From contig JAFXPV010000116.1 of assembly GCA_017527625.1 (NCBI GenBank), forward strand, positions 1 to 38,375: DNA of 38,375 nt. Direction: 5' to 3'. A program made the translations under genes and the position numbers. Origin of the DNA: Bacteroidales bacterium (GTDB taxonomy: Bacteria; Bacteroidota; Bacteroidia; Bacteroidales; UBA932). The notes under the pieces are model-generated. The model was given only the letters and a program-made list of their open reading frames with translations. It was not told where the DNA came from and ran no database searches. Shown piece after piece: positions 15,035 to 22,364 of the stretch (position 1 is its first letter; each line of letters starts with the position of its first letter).

Positions 15035-15042
15035 TTACTTTG
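15035..15042 (+). promoter_or_regulatory. Probable -7 element ahead of the flavin-reductase gene
   Basis: TTACTTTG differs from TAnnTTTG at one base and lies 17 bases ahead of the ATG at 15060. A T-rich TTTTCG about 20 bases upstream is a weak -33. Confidence 0.4.
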
Positions 15043-15059
15043 CATAAAACCATAAGAAT

Positions 15060-15650
15060 ATGAACTCAGAAAATACATTCAATGAAGTAGCAGGCCGCAA
15101 GAACTTCGGCCCGGACCACGCACTTGTAACCACTCCCCAGCCCTGCGTTATGATCGCCACCTGGGATAAAAACCACACCCCGGACGTGATGATGGCAGCC
15201 TGGGCAGGACAGTACGACTTCAAGCAGATCGTCGTCAGTCTGTCGAAGCACAAGACCACCAAGAACCTCGAAAGCACCGGCGCATTCACAGTCAGCTTCG
15301 CAGACGCCCGCACTGTGGCCGAGTCGGACTACTTCGGCCTCGTGAGCGGCAACAAAGTGGCTGACAAAGTAGCCAAGGTAGGCTTCAGCGTCACCCCCAG
15401 CCCCAACGTAGACGCCCCCATCATCGACCAGTATCCCCTCACCCTCGAATGCAAGGTCCTCAGCTGGGCTGACGGCATCCTCGTGGGCGAAGTAGTCAAT
15501 ATGAGCGCAGCCGAGAGCATCCTCACCGACGGCAAGGTCGACCTGGCCAAACTCCAGCCCATAGTCTTCGACGCAGCCGCAATGAGCTACCGCGTCATCG
15601 GCGAAGAAGTAGGCAAAGCCTGGGGCGCCGGCAAGAAGTTCACAGAATAA
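15060..15650 (+). CDS. Flavin-reductase-like FMN-binding protein
   Basis: A 196-residue cytoplasmic protein of the flavin-reductase-like (split-barrel FMN-binding) family. It opens with the pattern TTPQPCVMIATWDKNHTPDV, followed by MMAAWAGQYDF and the substrate/FMN segment HKTTKNLESTGAFTVSFAD. It then has AESDYFGLVSGNKVADKVAK, close to the conserved part of this family. Members reduce flavin with NAD(P)H or use bound FMN in small redox reactions, and the substrate here is unknown. It is probably cotranscribed with the next gene, 13 bases downstream. Length and motifs are complete. Confidence 0.85.
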   Translation: MNSENTFNEVAGRKNFGPDHALVTTPQPCVMIATWDKNHTPDVMMAAWAGQYDFKQIVVSLSKHKTTKNLESTGAFTVSFADARTVAESDYFGLVSGNKVADKVAKVGFSVTPSPNVDAPIIDQYPLTLECKVLSWADGILVGEVVNMSAAESILTDGKVDLAKLQPIVFDAAAMSYRVIGEEVGKAWGAGKKFTE

Positions 15651-15663
15651 ATGTGTACCAATT

Positions 15664-16257
15664 ATGACCGGAAAGTACAAAGTGATCACCTTGTGCGGGA
15701 GCACGCGCTTCAAGGAGCAGTTCTTTGAGGCACAGAAACAGCTTACGCTCGCCGGCAACATAGTGATCAGCGTGGGCCTCTTCGGGCACTCGGGCGATGA
15801 CGAAGTATGGACCGAGGGGACGAAAGAGATGCTCGACGATATGCATAAGCGCAAGATCGATATGGCCGATGCAATCTACGTCATCAATGTCGGCGGCTAT
15901 ATCGGCTCCAGCACCCGGTCAGAGATAGAATACGCACGCGCGACAGGCAAAGAAGTAATGTATCTCGAAGAGCCCGGCGCTGCCGCTGAACTGTCCGAGG
16001 CAGACAGGCGGGTCGCCGCGCAGAGCGCAAGGATGAAGGCCGTGCGCCGTGCCCTGCAGCAGGCCCAGGACGGCCTTGCAGCCCTCGAAGCCAGGCAAGC
16101 CGATATCCGCGCACTCGAGCAGTACCTCACGACCAGCTGGCAGGACGACTACGAAGCCGACGAACGCGGCGCCATCAGCAAAGCCGTCGACCGCAGCGTC
16201 CTCGGCCAGGACAGCCTCTACAACCTCCTCGAAGAAATAGACGAATTAAACAAATAA
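15664..16257 (+). CDS. Nucleoside-deoxyribosyltransferase-like domain fused to DUF4298
   Basis: A 197-residue protein in two parts. Residues 5-110 have the Rossmann-like fold of the nucleoside 2-deoxyribosyltransferase/DUF4406 group: VITLCGSTRFKEQF at the start, DDMHKRKIDMADAIYVINVG in the middle, GSSTRSEIEYARATGKEVMY at the end. Residues about 115-197 are a helical domain resembling DUF4298: RMKAVRRALQQAQDGLAALE, then LEQYLTTSWQDDYEADERG and LYNLLEEID. The first part may bind a nucleotide or nucleoside. The second has no known function. It follows the flavin-reductase gene by 13 bases, so it is likely in that operon. Confidence 0.8.
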   Translation: MTGKYKVITLCGSTRFKEQFFEAQKQLTLAGNIVISVGLFGHSGDDEVWTEGTKEMLDDMHKRKIDMADAIYVINVGGYIGSSTRSEIEYARATGKEVMYLEEPGAAAELSEADRRVAAQSARMKAVRRALQQAQDGLAALEARQADIRALEQYLTTSWQDDYEADERGAISKAVDRSVLGQDSLYNLLEEIDELNK

Positions 16258-16277
16258 TGACTGGAGTACCAGTAATT

Positions 16278-16307
16278 TGTTATCATATTTTTGAAATTAT
16301 GATAACA
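16278..16307. promoter_or_regulatory. Operator dyad in the vapBC promoter
   Basis: Arms TGTTATCATA (16278-16287) and TATGATAACA (16298-16307) pair perfectly with a 10-bp gap, so the half-site centres are about two helical turns apart. The dyad fills the space between the -33 and -7 elements, the usual place for a ribbon-helix-helix antitoxin to repress its own operon. Confidence 0.75.
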
Positions 16308-16320
16308 TTTTATATCTTTG
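16290..16320 (+). promoter_or_regulatory. vapBC promoter (TTTG, 19 bp, TATCTTTG)
   Basis: TTTG at 16290-16293 and TATCTTTG at 16313-16320 have the standard Bacteroidota spacing. Transcription would begin near 16327, twelve bases before the ATG at 16339. That rules out the in-frame TTG at 16318, which lies in the -7 element. Confidence 0.8.
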
Positions 16321-16338
16321 CCGAAAATTCAAGACAAG

Positions 16339-16605
16339 ATGCAAACAGTTACGAGGCAGACTATTGTCCGGATGGACGAGAGCCTATACCAGAAAGTCAA
16401 GGCAGCAGCAAAAAAACAGCGCAGTTCTGTCAATGGTTATATCAACACTCTGCTTGACGAAGCAGTTGCCAGCACTTTGCCCAAATTGAATCCCAAGGAT
16501 TATCAACCCTCTCCGGAGTTGTTGGAACTGGGTTTGTTGCTCGAAGGGACAACAGAGGAAATGTACAAGCTTGATCCCAAATCGCAATACATTCTATCGA
16601 AATGA
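16339..16605 (+). CDS. Ribbon-helix-helix antitoxin (VapB-type)
   Basis: An 88-residue antitoxin. The N-terminal segment VTRQTIVRMDESLYQKVKAA, followed by AKKQRSSVNGYINTLLDEAV, is a ribbon-helix-helix DNA-binding fold: one beta strand and two helices. The C-terminal tail (SPELLELGLLLEGTTEEMYK) would wrap and block the toxin. The start is taken at 16339 because the promoter ends at 16320. The gene overlaps the toxin gene by four bases (ATGA). It probably represses its own promoter through the dyad at 16278-16307. Confidence 0.85.
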   Translation: MQTVTRQTIVRMDESLYQKVKAAAKKQRSSVNGYINTLLDEAVASTLPKLNPKDYQPSPELLELGLLLEGTTEEMYKLDPKSQYILSK

Positions 16606-17030
16606 CATTCCTGGACACCAACGTAATCATTGATATACTCGACAGAAAAAGAGAAGATCATGCAAAAGCTCTTTTGCTGCTCTCTGCTGCGCAGAAAGGT
16701 GCCATCAAACTTGCCGCTACGACTCAATCAATCGTGGATGCCGCATACGTCATAACACAAGCCGGTAAAGTTCCTTTGAAGGTTTTCCGCCAGGCGATGT
16801 CATTTCTTTGCGACATCATCCAGATTTATCCTGTCTTGAGCTATGACATCGAGAAAGCAAACGGCAGCACAATACCCGACTATGAAGATGCCGTCCAGCT
16901 AAGTTGCGCCATGGGAGAAGAATTCGACTGCATCGTAACTCGCGATAAGAAATTCAAAGGATTCACAACAATCCCCACTTATACCGTAGAAGAATACTAT
17001 CAAGAAGTCTTCGGAGATTTCATCTCGTGA
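16602..17030 (+). CDS. vapC: PIN-domain toxin (VapC-type ribonuclease)
   Basis: A 142-residue PIN-domain protein. The acidic metal-binding residues are visible: D5 in FLDTNVIIDIL, the middle DAAYVI segment, D95 region in IPDYEDAVQLSC, and the last Asp in CIVTRDKKFKGF. VapC toxins cut a specific tRNA or rRNA site when freed from the antitoxin. The pair is joined by an ATGA overlap and driven by one promoter. The stop codon lies in the first of two hairpins with the same loop (17024-17044). The target RNA is not predictable. Confidence 0.88.
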   Translation: MTFLDTNVIIDILDRKREDHAKALLLLSAAQKGAIKLAATTQSIVDAAYVITQAGKVPLKVFRQAMSFLCDIIQIYPVLSYDIEKANGSTIPDYEDAVQLSCAMGEEFDCIVTRDKKFKGFTTIPTYTVEEYYQEVFGDFIS

Positions 17031-17044
17031 GCGTCACTCACGAG
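17024..17044. terminator. Hairpin 1 with CGTCA loop, at the vapC stop
   Basis: CTCGTGAG (17024-17031) and CTCACGAG (17037-17044) pair perfectly around CGTCA, and the arm includes the vapC stop codon. No T run follows. It may protect or end the vapBC transcript. Confidence 0.5.
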
Positions 17045-17066
17045 TTCACGACATCTGCAACGAGGA

Positions 17067-17095
17067 CGAACTGGTTAGCGTCACTAACCAGTTCG
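17067..17095. terminator. Hairpin 2 with CGTCA loop
   Basis: CGAACTGGTTAG (17067-17078) and CTAACCAGTTCG (17084-17095) form a perfect 12-bp stem around the same CGTCA loop as hairpin 1, 35 bases downstream. The stem sequences are unrelated, except for the AG and CT next to the loop. No T run follows. Confidence 0.5.
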
Positions 17096-17150
17096 AGTTC
17101 AATTACCGCTTCATTTCGCAACAGGAAAATGAGTTTCGGGGAAAACATCG

Positions 17151-17158
17151 TATCTTTG
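17151..17158 (+). promoter_or_regulatory. -7 element (TATCTTTG) of the LytTR regulator gene
   Basis: TATCTTTG lies 21 bases ahead of the TTG start codon at 17180. A TTTC at 17134-17137 is a possible weak -33 element. Confidence 0.6.
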
Positions 17159-17179
17159 GAGTGCGAAAAGTAAAGAGGC

Positions 17180-18007
17180 TTGGCATCTATCCTTCAGAGA
17201 AAGTACCCGTTTGAGTTAAATGACAATCCGGCAAAGGAAGGTTTGCTGGCGGCTGTCATTGTGTTTTTAATCTTGCTGTTTCTGCAACCGTTTGGTATCA
17301 GCGAGTATGAGGGGAACAAGTTTATAATGTCTCTGGCATTCGGATTGGTCACTTTCGTATGTAGCGTAGCGATGGATTCGCTGATAGTCGTTCCCCTGCA
17401 GAAGCGAGCCAAACCGTGGAGAATCTGGCATCATGCCTTAACCCTTTTCATAGAAATATTGATCATTGGGCTTTGCAATTTTCTACTGTCCTGCATCCTT
17501 TTCAAATTCCCTGTAGAATTGAAGTCATGCCTTGAAATCCTTTATTGGACAGCACTCATCGGCATCATCGTTACGGTCCTGTCCACAACAATTTCATACC
17601 AGCGATATATGCGTGGACAGTTGAACTCTCTGCTGGACAAAACCACTCAAGAGCAGGAAGGAATTCAAGTAACCATCCACGATAACCGGGTCAGAGGAAA
17701 TGACGTGCAACTTCCCCTCAACGATCTGCTCTATGCGGAGGCGCAGAAAAACAACGTAGTGGTTTACTATGTTGACGAAGGCAAGCTCAATCAAAAAGAA
17801 GTTCAAACCACGCTTTCCACCTTGCTGGAAGAACTCGATAATTATCATAACATCTTCCAGTGCCATCGCTCATTTGTGGTAAATATGAATAACATCACTT
17901 CCGCCAAAGGAAACTCAAACGGCTATGTCCTGGGGCTTGGCGGAGGGCTTGCCACAGTACCCGTCTCACGCTCTTTTGTCCCCAAACTCAAGTCGTATAT
18001 AGCATAG
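17180..18007 (+). CDS. Membrane-anchored LytTR transcription regulator
   Basis: A 275-residue regulator with four predicted membrane helices (about 20-40, 47-72, 84-108, 118-138), a short linker, and a C-terminal LytTR DNA-binding domain at about 175-270 (LLYAEAQKNNVVVYYVDEG, NIFQCHRSFVVNMNNI). It has no receiver domain, so it would sense a membrane or envelope signal directly, or through a partner. The start is TTG at 17180, preceded by AAAGAGG and a promoter. An ATG start would cut into the first helix. Three direct repeats and a good promoter lie between it and the next gene, which is its likely target. Confidence 0.88.
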   Translation: MASILQRKYPFELNDNPAKEGLLAAVIVFLILLFLQPFGISEYEGNKFIMSLAFGLVTFVCSVAMDSLIVVPLQKRAKPWRIWHHALTLFIEILIIGLCNFLLSCILFKFPVELKSCLEILYWTALIGIIVTVLSTTISYQRYMRGQLNSLLDKTTQEQEGIQVTIHDNRVRGNDVQLPLNDLLYAEAQKNNVVVYYVDEGKLNQKEVQTTLSTLLEELDNYHNIFQCHRSFVVNMNNITSAKGNSNGYVLGLGGGLATVPVSRSFVPKLKSYIA

Positions 18008-18030
18008 CGACTTATCCTTTTCCCTTGTAA

Positions 18031-18080
18031 TTCGTCCGGGCACATAGTTATTCGTCCGGCATTTTAGCTGTCTGTCCCTG
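18031..18080 (+). promoter_or_regulatory. Three direct repeats at 20-bp steps, likely LytTR sites
   Basis: TTCGTCCGGG (18031), TTCGTCCGGC (18051) and the weaker TCTGTCCCTG (18071) recur exactly every 20 bases. The array ends 3 bases before the -33 element of the next gene. LytTR proteins bind pairs of direct repeats about two helical turns apart, so an activator array is the natural reading. Confidence 0.7.
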
Positions 18081-18083
18081 GTA

Positions 18084-18115
18084 TTTGGAAGGGGCAGATT
18101 CAGTATTCATATTTG
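18084..18115 (+). promoter_or_regulatory. Promoter (TTTG, 20 bp, CATATTTG) of the secreted-protein gene
   Basis: TTTG at 18084-18087 and CATATTTG at 18108-18115 match the Bacteroidota consensus at all but one base. Transcription would begin near 18121, about 38 bases ahead of the ATG at 18159. Confidence 0.7.
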
Positions 18116-18158
18116 CATCAGCAAACGACAAGGATAATAATCATAAAAATCAAATACC

Positions 18159-18737
18159 ATGAAACGTTTATTCATCATCATTTTCATTTCTTTATCAGCA
18201 TTTGCAACGGCTAATGCACAATCTGCAAACAGTACCCACTATAGAGATCTTAAGGGTAGTTACAACTTTAAAGAGTATGAAAAGCAAGCAACCGATCCGT
18301 ATAACGCTGGTTGGTACGAGTGCGCATCATTCTTTGTACCCGGAGTTGGCCAGCTCCTGTCAGGCGAAGTTGGACGAGGCATTGCTTTCATAGCTGGAGA
18401 AGTTATCCTGATGTCTATTGTTGCAGAGACCGCATCTACCATCAAAGAGATTGCAATAACTAATGACAAAGGTTTCCTTATCGGTTATACTGACGAAAAA
18501 AAAGGAAAGACAAATATGGCAGTAATGCTCAGCGCCCTTGGAGTAGATCTTGGGCTTGCAATTTGGTCAAGCATAGACGCCAGCAGAATAGCGAAAGTAA
18601 AGAATATGTATTACCAGGATCTCATTGGCAAAGACAAACCGATTGAACTGGCATTCTCGCCTGCAGTATCATTCGTTCCATCTCAGTCCGGTTCAATGAG
18701 ACCGAGCGCAGGCCTTGCCGTTCAAGTTAGATTCTAA
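18159..18737 (+). CDS. Exported small membrane protein, DUF5683-like
   Basis: A 192-residue protein with a Sec signal peptide (KRLFIIIFISLSAFATANA, cut before Q21). Two hydrophobic segments follow. The first has the pattern FFVPGVGQLLSGEVGRGIAF seen in TM2/DUF5683-type proteins of Bacteroidota. The second is MAVMLSALGVDLGLAIWSSI. The C-terminal part (AFSPAVSFVPSQSG, AGLAVQVRF) alternates like a short outer-membrane strand and ends in F. The function is unknown. It is the probable target of the LytTR regulator upstream. Its 3' end overlaps the convergent GH130 gene by 11 bases. Confidence 0.75.
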   Translation: MKRLFIIIFISLSAFATANAQSANSTHYRDLKGSYNFKEYEKQATDPYNAGWYECASFFVPGVGQLLSGEVGRGIAFIAGEVILMSIVAETASTIKEIAITNDKGFLIGYTDEKKGKTNMAVMLSALGVDLGLAIWSSIDASRIAKVKNMYYQDLIGKDKPIELAFSPAVSFVPSQSGSMRPSAGLAVQVRF

Positions 18738-19851
18738 CCTTCTTGCTTATGGCGACGCCGACGAAGGAGTCGGCGCAGCCGTAGTAGAGGTACCAGCGGT
18801 TCTTGTAGAAGGTCAGGCCCTCGATGAAGACGGTGCCGTCGACGTATTGGCCGCTCTTTTCAAAGTCTGCTGTCGGAACAAAGAAAGGCTCGTCGAGGCG
18901 CTCCAGGACCCGGTAGGGCTGGGTTGCGTCGAAAAGCACCTGCCCGGCTGCGTAGGTGCCGGCGGGGTAGCGGGCATCTCCCCTTTCGTCCTTGCGGTTC
19001 TTGCCGTTGTAGAGCAGCAGGATGCCACGGTCAGTCAGCAGCGCCGGCGGGCCGCACTCAGTCAGCGCACTGTCGAAGAAACCGTCGCGCGGGAAGAGGA
19101 CGCCCTTCAGTTTGCCCTCCGCGTCAACCTGCGGCGTCCAGTGGATCAGGTCCTGCGACTCAGCGATGTTCACCATGTGCTCGCCCCAGTACATCAGATA
19201 CTTTCCTGCCACTTTCGCAATCACCTGCTTTCCGTCCTTCAAAGTAGTCACAATCGACCCCGATTTGCTCTGAGTGTCAGCAAAGCGGCCGTCCCAGGCA
19301 TCAGCAAAAGCCGGCCCGTGCTTCGTCCAGTGTACCAGGTCGCGGGAAGTTGCTACGCTCAGCCTCGGCACCTTGCGGTTCCAAGAAGTATACATCATCA
19401 CATATAATCCATCCTCAGTCACGGCAATGCGCGGATCCTCGCAGCCGCCCGGCCAGTCATAGTCCTTACATTCGTCCTCGGCAGGAAAAAGCACAGGCTC
19501 AGGCTGGATGTCCATGTGGATGCCGTCAGTAGTGTAGGCCAGGCCAAGACGGGACGTGCGTTTTCCGATGCCAGTTGCAGAATTGTCCTCCGCCCGGAAA
19601 ACGACTGCAATCTTGCCGTCAATTACTGTTGCTCCCGGATTGAAAGTGTCGCTCTCCATCCAGCCGACGTTTGCCTGTTGCATCGGACAGAAGAAGTGTG
19701 CAGACGTGTCAGGGCTGATCACCGGGCCGACGCCTTGCGGCCTCTCAAAGCCACCCAGCGCCCAGTCAGGAAGATTGTCTGAATTGCGGTCCGCACAGCC
19801 GGCAGCCAGCAGGAGCATTATCCCCGCTGTAAGAATAAGCAGTCTTTTCAT
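18727..19851 (-). CDS. GH130 family lipoprotein (mannoside hydrolase or phosphorylase)
   Basis: A 374-residue protein with a lipoprotein signal ending at C19 (LLLAAGC), so it is probably anchored in the outer membrane. The five-bladed beta-propeller pattern of GH130 is clear: TFNPGATVIDGKIAVVFRAE, GCEDPRIAVTEDGLYVMMYT (EDPR at 138-141), CGPPALLTDRGILLLYNG and the closing WYLYYGCADSFVGVA. GH130 members act on beta-mannosides. The lipoprotein forms in Bacteroidota include beta-1,2-mannosidases of the BT3780/BACOVA_03624 type. No SusCD pair adjoins it, so it stands outside a normal polysaccharide locus. Hydrolase versus phosphorylase is undecided. Confidence 0.87.
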   Translation of the reverse strand: MKRLLILTAGIMLLLAAGCADRNSDNLPDWALGGFERPQGVGPVISPDTSAHFFCPMQQANVGWMESDTFNPGATVIDGKIAVVFRAEDNSATGIGKRTSRLGLAYTTDGIHMDIQPEPVLFPAEDECKDYDWPGGCEDPRIAVTEDGLYVMMYTSWNRKVPRLSVATSRDLVHWTKHGPAFADAWDGRFADTQSKSGSIVTTLKDGKQVIAKVAGKYLMYWGEHMVNIAESQDLIHWTPQVDAEGKLKGVLFPRDGFFDSALTECGPPALLTDRGILLLYNGKNRKDERGDARYPAGTYAAGQVLFDATQPYRVLERLDEPFFVPTADFEKSGQYVDGTVFIEGLTFYKNRWYLYYGCADSFVGVAISKKVRI

Positions 19852-19872
19852 ATCTTAAGCATCGTTACCTAA

Positions 19873-19880
19873 CAAAGCTA
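19873..19880 (-). promoter_or_regulatory. -7 element (TAGCTTTG) of the GH130 gene
   Basis: Read on the minus strand, TAGCTTTG matches TAnnTTTG and lies 21 bases ahead of the GH130 ATG. No clear -33 element was seen. Confidence 0.5.
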
Positions 19881-19891
19881 CGACTTTTTTT

Positions 19892-20016
19892 TTGTATCTT
19901 TACTTCCCCAACACCAAGGTCGGATCGTACATCTACCGTAACGTCAAGGTACACCAGGGCCGTGACGAAGAATCATCGACCATCCGCATTTCAACAGTCG
20001 ACGGAAAGAACATATT
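19892..20016 (+). other. cobC leader; possible short gene fragment
   Basis: TATCTTTA at 19895-19902, behind a T run, is a candidate -7 element for cobC, with a leader of about 110 bases. The same stretch has an open frame of about 40 codons reading NTKVGSYIYRNVKVHQGRDE, then SSTIRISTVDGKN, which looks like the end of a lost gene. No riboswitch fold was recognised. Confidence 0.3.
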
Positions 20017-20547
20017 ATGGAAGTAATACTCATACGCCACACCTCAGTAGATGTGCCCGCCGGGACCTGCTACGGACAGACCGACGTGCCGCTGAGAGGC
20101 AGCTTCGAAGAAGAAGCCGCGGCGACAAAGGCTGCCCTTGAGACCTACGGGCCGGTGGACTACGCGTACACCAGCCCGCTGTCCCGCTGCCTCCGCCTGG
20201 CAGAGTACTGCGGCTACGGCGACGCCGAGCGGGATGCCCGCATAATGGAAATCAACTTCGGAGAATGGGAGATGAAACTCTTCGACGAGATTGACGACCC
20301 TCACCTGCAGGAATGGTATGCCGACCACATACACGTCCCCGTAACCGGCGGCGAATCATTTATGATGCAATATCAGCGCGTAAGCCAATTCCTCGAAGAA
20401 CTGCGCCGCAAACCCTACTCGCGGGTAGCAGTCTTCGCCCACGGCGGAGTGCTGGTCTCAGCCCTCATCTACGCCGGCCACGTCAAACCCGAAGACGCCT
20501 TCGCCAGCCTCCCCCCTTTCGGCGGAATCATCCGCATCGAACTCTGA
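20017..20547 (+). CDS. cobC: Alpha-ribazole phosphatase, histidine phosphatase family
   Basis: A 176-residue cytoplasmic phosphatase of the phosphoglycerate-mutase-like group. It carries the RHT form of the active site (R7, H8, T9), usual in alpha-ribazole phosphatases, followed by the typical GTCYGQTDVPL. The other catalytic pieces are SPLSRC at 53-58, E78 in MEINFGEWE and H142 in FAHGGV. It removes the phosphate from alpha-ribazole phosphate (or from the late cobalamin phosphate) in nucleotide-loop assembly. It lies next to the cobalamin cluster, convergent with cbiJD. Its stop codon touches the cbiJD stop with no spacer (TGATCA). Confidence 0.85.
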   Translation: MEVILIRHTSVDVPAGTCYGQTDVPLRGSFEEEAAATKAALETYGPVDYAYTSPLSRCLRLAEYCGYGDAERDARIMEINFGEWEMKLFDEIDDPHLQEWYADHIHVPVTGGESFMMQYQRVSQFLEELRRKPYSRVAVFAHGGVLVSALIYAGHVKPEDAFASLPPFGGIIRIEL

Positions 20548-22362
20548 TCAGGCGTTTTGGAAATTGCCCTTCTCATCCATCAGGAGGATGGTCAGGGTTC
20601 CGGCCGAAGGCGGATAGGCGGCAGCGCAGACAGAAGCGCAGCGCGCTGTTATGGCGCTGAAGAAACTGCAGGCGTCTGCGGCTTGCAGACCGTCCCACAG
20701 CTCGCGGGCAAGAGTCAGGCGGTCGATGGCATCGCAAGCAGCAGCAGAACATCCGGCTTCCGCAGCCAACTCCTTCAGGAAAGCCTTGTTCATCACCACG
20801 CTTTTGCTGTGGGTGTCGAGATGCCCCTCGGCCAGCTTCACCGCCTTGCCGAGCATTATGCCCATCACCACCTTGCGGACCTTCAGCTCAGCCGCAATCT
20901 TCAGCGTATCTCCGATGGCGTTGCCATAATGGACGAAAGCCTGCGGCGGCAGGTCAGGATAACGAGCCTTCAGGAAAGCCTCGCTCCTGGCGCCTGAATT
21001 GATGACCAGCATCGGAGAGCCGACAGCAATTGCAACTTCCACCTCGCGTCTTATCGATTCAAGAAAAGCCTCGTTAGAGAAAGGCCGCACGATGCCGGAA
21101 GTGCCGATTATGGAGATGCCATCCACCACACCCAGCTTGGGGTTGAAAGTACGCTTCGCAAGCTCGCGGCCGGCCGGCACGCTGATAGTAACGTCAAGGC
21201 CGCGGTCGCACAAGGCCGAGAGCTCCCTTTCCATCATCTGCCTGGGCACCCTGTTGATGGCAGGACCGCCGATGGGCAGGCCGAGGCCGGGCAGGGTCAC
21301 ACGCCCCACGCCTTCCCCTTGCAAGAAATGGATGCCCGGCTGGTCACTGAAAGCCACAGTGGCCACGATCGCGACGCCGTTCGTCACGTCCGGGTCGTCC
21401 CCGGCATCCTTTATCACCGTCGCGCTGCACGTCGGCCACGTCTCGGCCCCTTTTTGTGGCCGGGAGCAGACAGAATCCACAGGAAGAGCCAGGCGCTCGC
21501 CGTCCGGGAAGCCTATCTCCACGGAATCCCCCACAGGGCGGCCAAGCAGGCATAGCAGCGCCGCCTTAGCTGCAGCCGTAGCGCAGGCACCGGTCGTAAA
21601 GCCGCTCCGAAGCGGGAAGAACCCGGGCACCAGCCGCTCGATGGCCTTTCGCAGTCCAAACTCACCGGTAACAATTTCGAAACCGTCGGGCAGCGCCGGA
21701 CGACGCACAGCATACACCGCGACACCAGCCGCAAGCGCAGCAGCCACCTTCCCGGAAAAGCCCCCCGACTCGCCGCTCTCCTTGGTAATAATCGCCTGAG
21801 GACAGAGACGGGCAATCAGCGAAGCCTCGTCATCCTCTTCATAATAAACAAGCCGCTCGGCAGGGAACCCTTCCCGCGCAGCCTTCTCCAGAGACTCGTC
21901 GCGGCGAAGGATGCGGAACCAGCAATCGTGGCGCGACCAGTAGGGCCGCAGCTTTGAGATGGTCTGCACCCCTGTCAGAGCCAGCAGGCTGCCGATGCCG
22001 TCAGCCTCAAGACGGGCCACGGCATCATCAAAGTCCTGACACCAGCGTATGGCCGGATCCTCGTCGGGGTAGACGCGCTCCACACGCACTACCGGCAGAT
22101 CCAGCGACTCGGCGACAGATGCCACCGTGCGGTGCAGCTCCGTCGCAAAAGGATGAGCCGCATCAACCAGCAGCCGGATGCCGTGAGCGGCGCAGAACGC
22201 AGCCATCGCAGCCTCGTCCATAGCACCGCTGATATGCTTGCCGTGGAGACACTCGACCTGCTGCAGGTCACTGCGCGTAGAGTACCAGTACGGCGACCCC
22301 GCCGCGTCAGCCACCCTGACCGCCAGCCTGCCTTCAGTCGTGCCGCCGAGTATCAGTATCAT
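20548..22362 (-). CDS. cbiJD: Fused CbiJ (precorrin-6A reductase) and CbiD (C1 methyltransferase)
   Basis: A 604-residue fusion of two corrin-ring enzymes. Residues 1-245 are CbiJ, which reduces cobalt-precorrin-6A: ILGGTTEGR at the N terminus, DAAHPFA at 67-73 and ITKESGESGG at 192-201. Residues about 249-604 are CbiD, which methylates C1: PLRSGFTTGACATAAAKAAL, KDAGDDPDVTNG, then GEGVGRVTLPGLGLPIGGPA and GTSGIVRPFS. Each part is full length. It is the last of four minus-strand genes and starts 2 bases after cbiGF. CbiD acts just before CbiJ in the anaerobic pathway, so the fusion joins consecutive steps. Confidence 0.94.
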   Translation of the reverse strand: MILILGGTTEGRLAVRVADAAGSPYWYSTRSDLQQVECLHGKHISGAMDEAAMAAFCAAHGIRLLVDAAHPFATELHRTVASVAESLDLPVVRVERVYPDEDPAIRWCQDFDDAVARLEADGIGSLLALTGVQTISKLRPYWSRHDCWFRILRRDESLEKAAREGFPAERLVYYEEDDEASLIARLCPQAIITKESGESGGFSGKVAAALAAGVAVYAVRRPALPDGFEIVTGEFGLRKAIERLVPGFFPLRSGFTTGACATAAAKAALLCLLGRPVGDSVEIGFPDGERLALPVDSVCSRPQKGAETWPTCSATVIKDAGDDPDVTNGVAIVATVAFSDQPGIHFLQGEGVGRVTLPGLGLPIGGPAINRVPRQMMERELSALCDRGLDVTISVPAGRELAKRTFNPKLGVVDGISIIGTSGIVRPFSNEAFLESIRREVEVAIAVGSPMLVINSGARSEAFLKARYPDLPPQAFVHYGNAIGDTLKIAAELKVRKVVMGIMLGKAVKLAEGHLDTHSKSVVMNKAFLKELAAEAGCSAAACDAIDRLTLARELWDGLQAADACSFFSAITARCASVCAAAYPPSAGTLTILLMDEKGNFQNA

Positions 22363-22364
22363 CG

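Noticed and set aside
19860..20016. A cobalamin riboswitch ahead of cobC
   Set aside because: No B12 box (GCCAGAAGACCTGCC-like) or other aptamer core is present in the leader.
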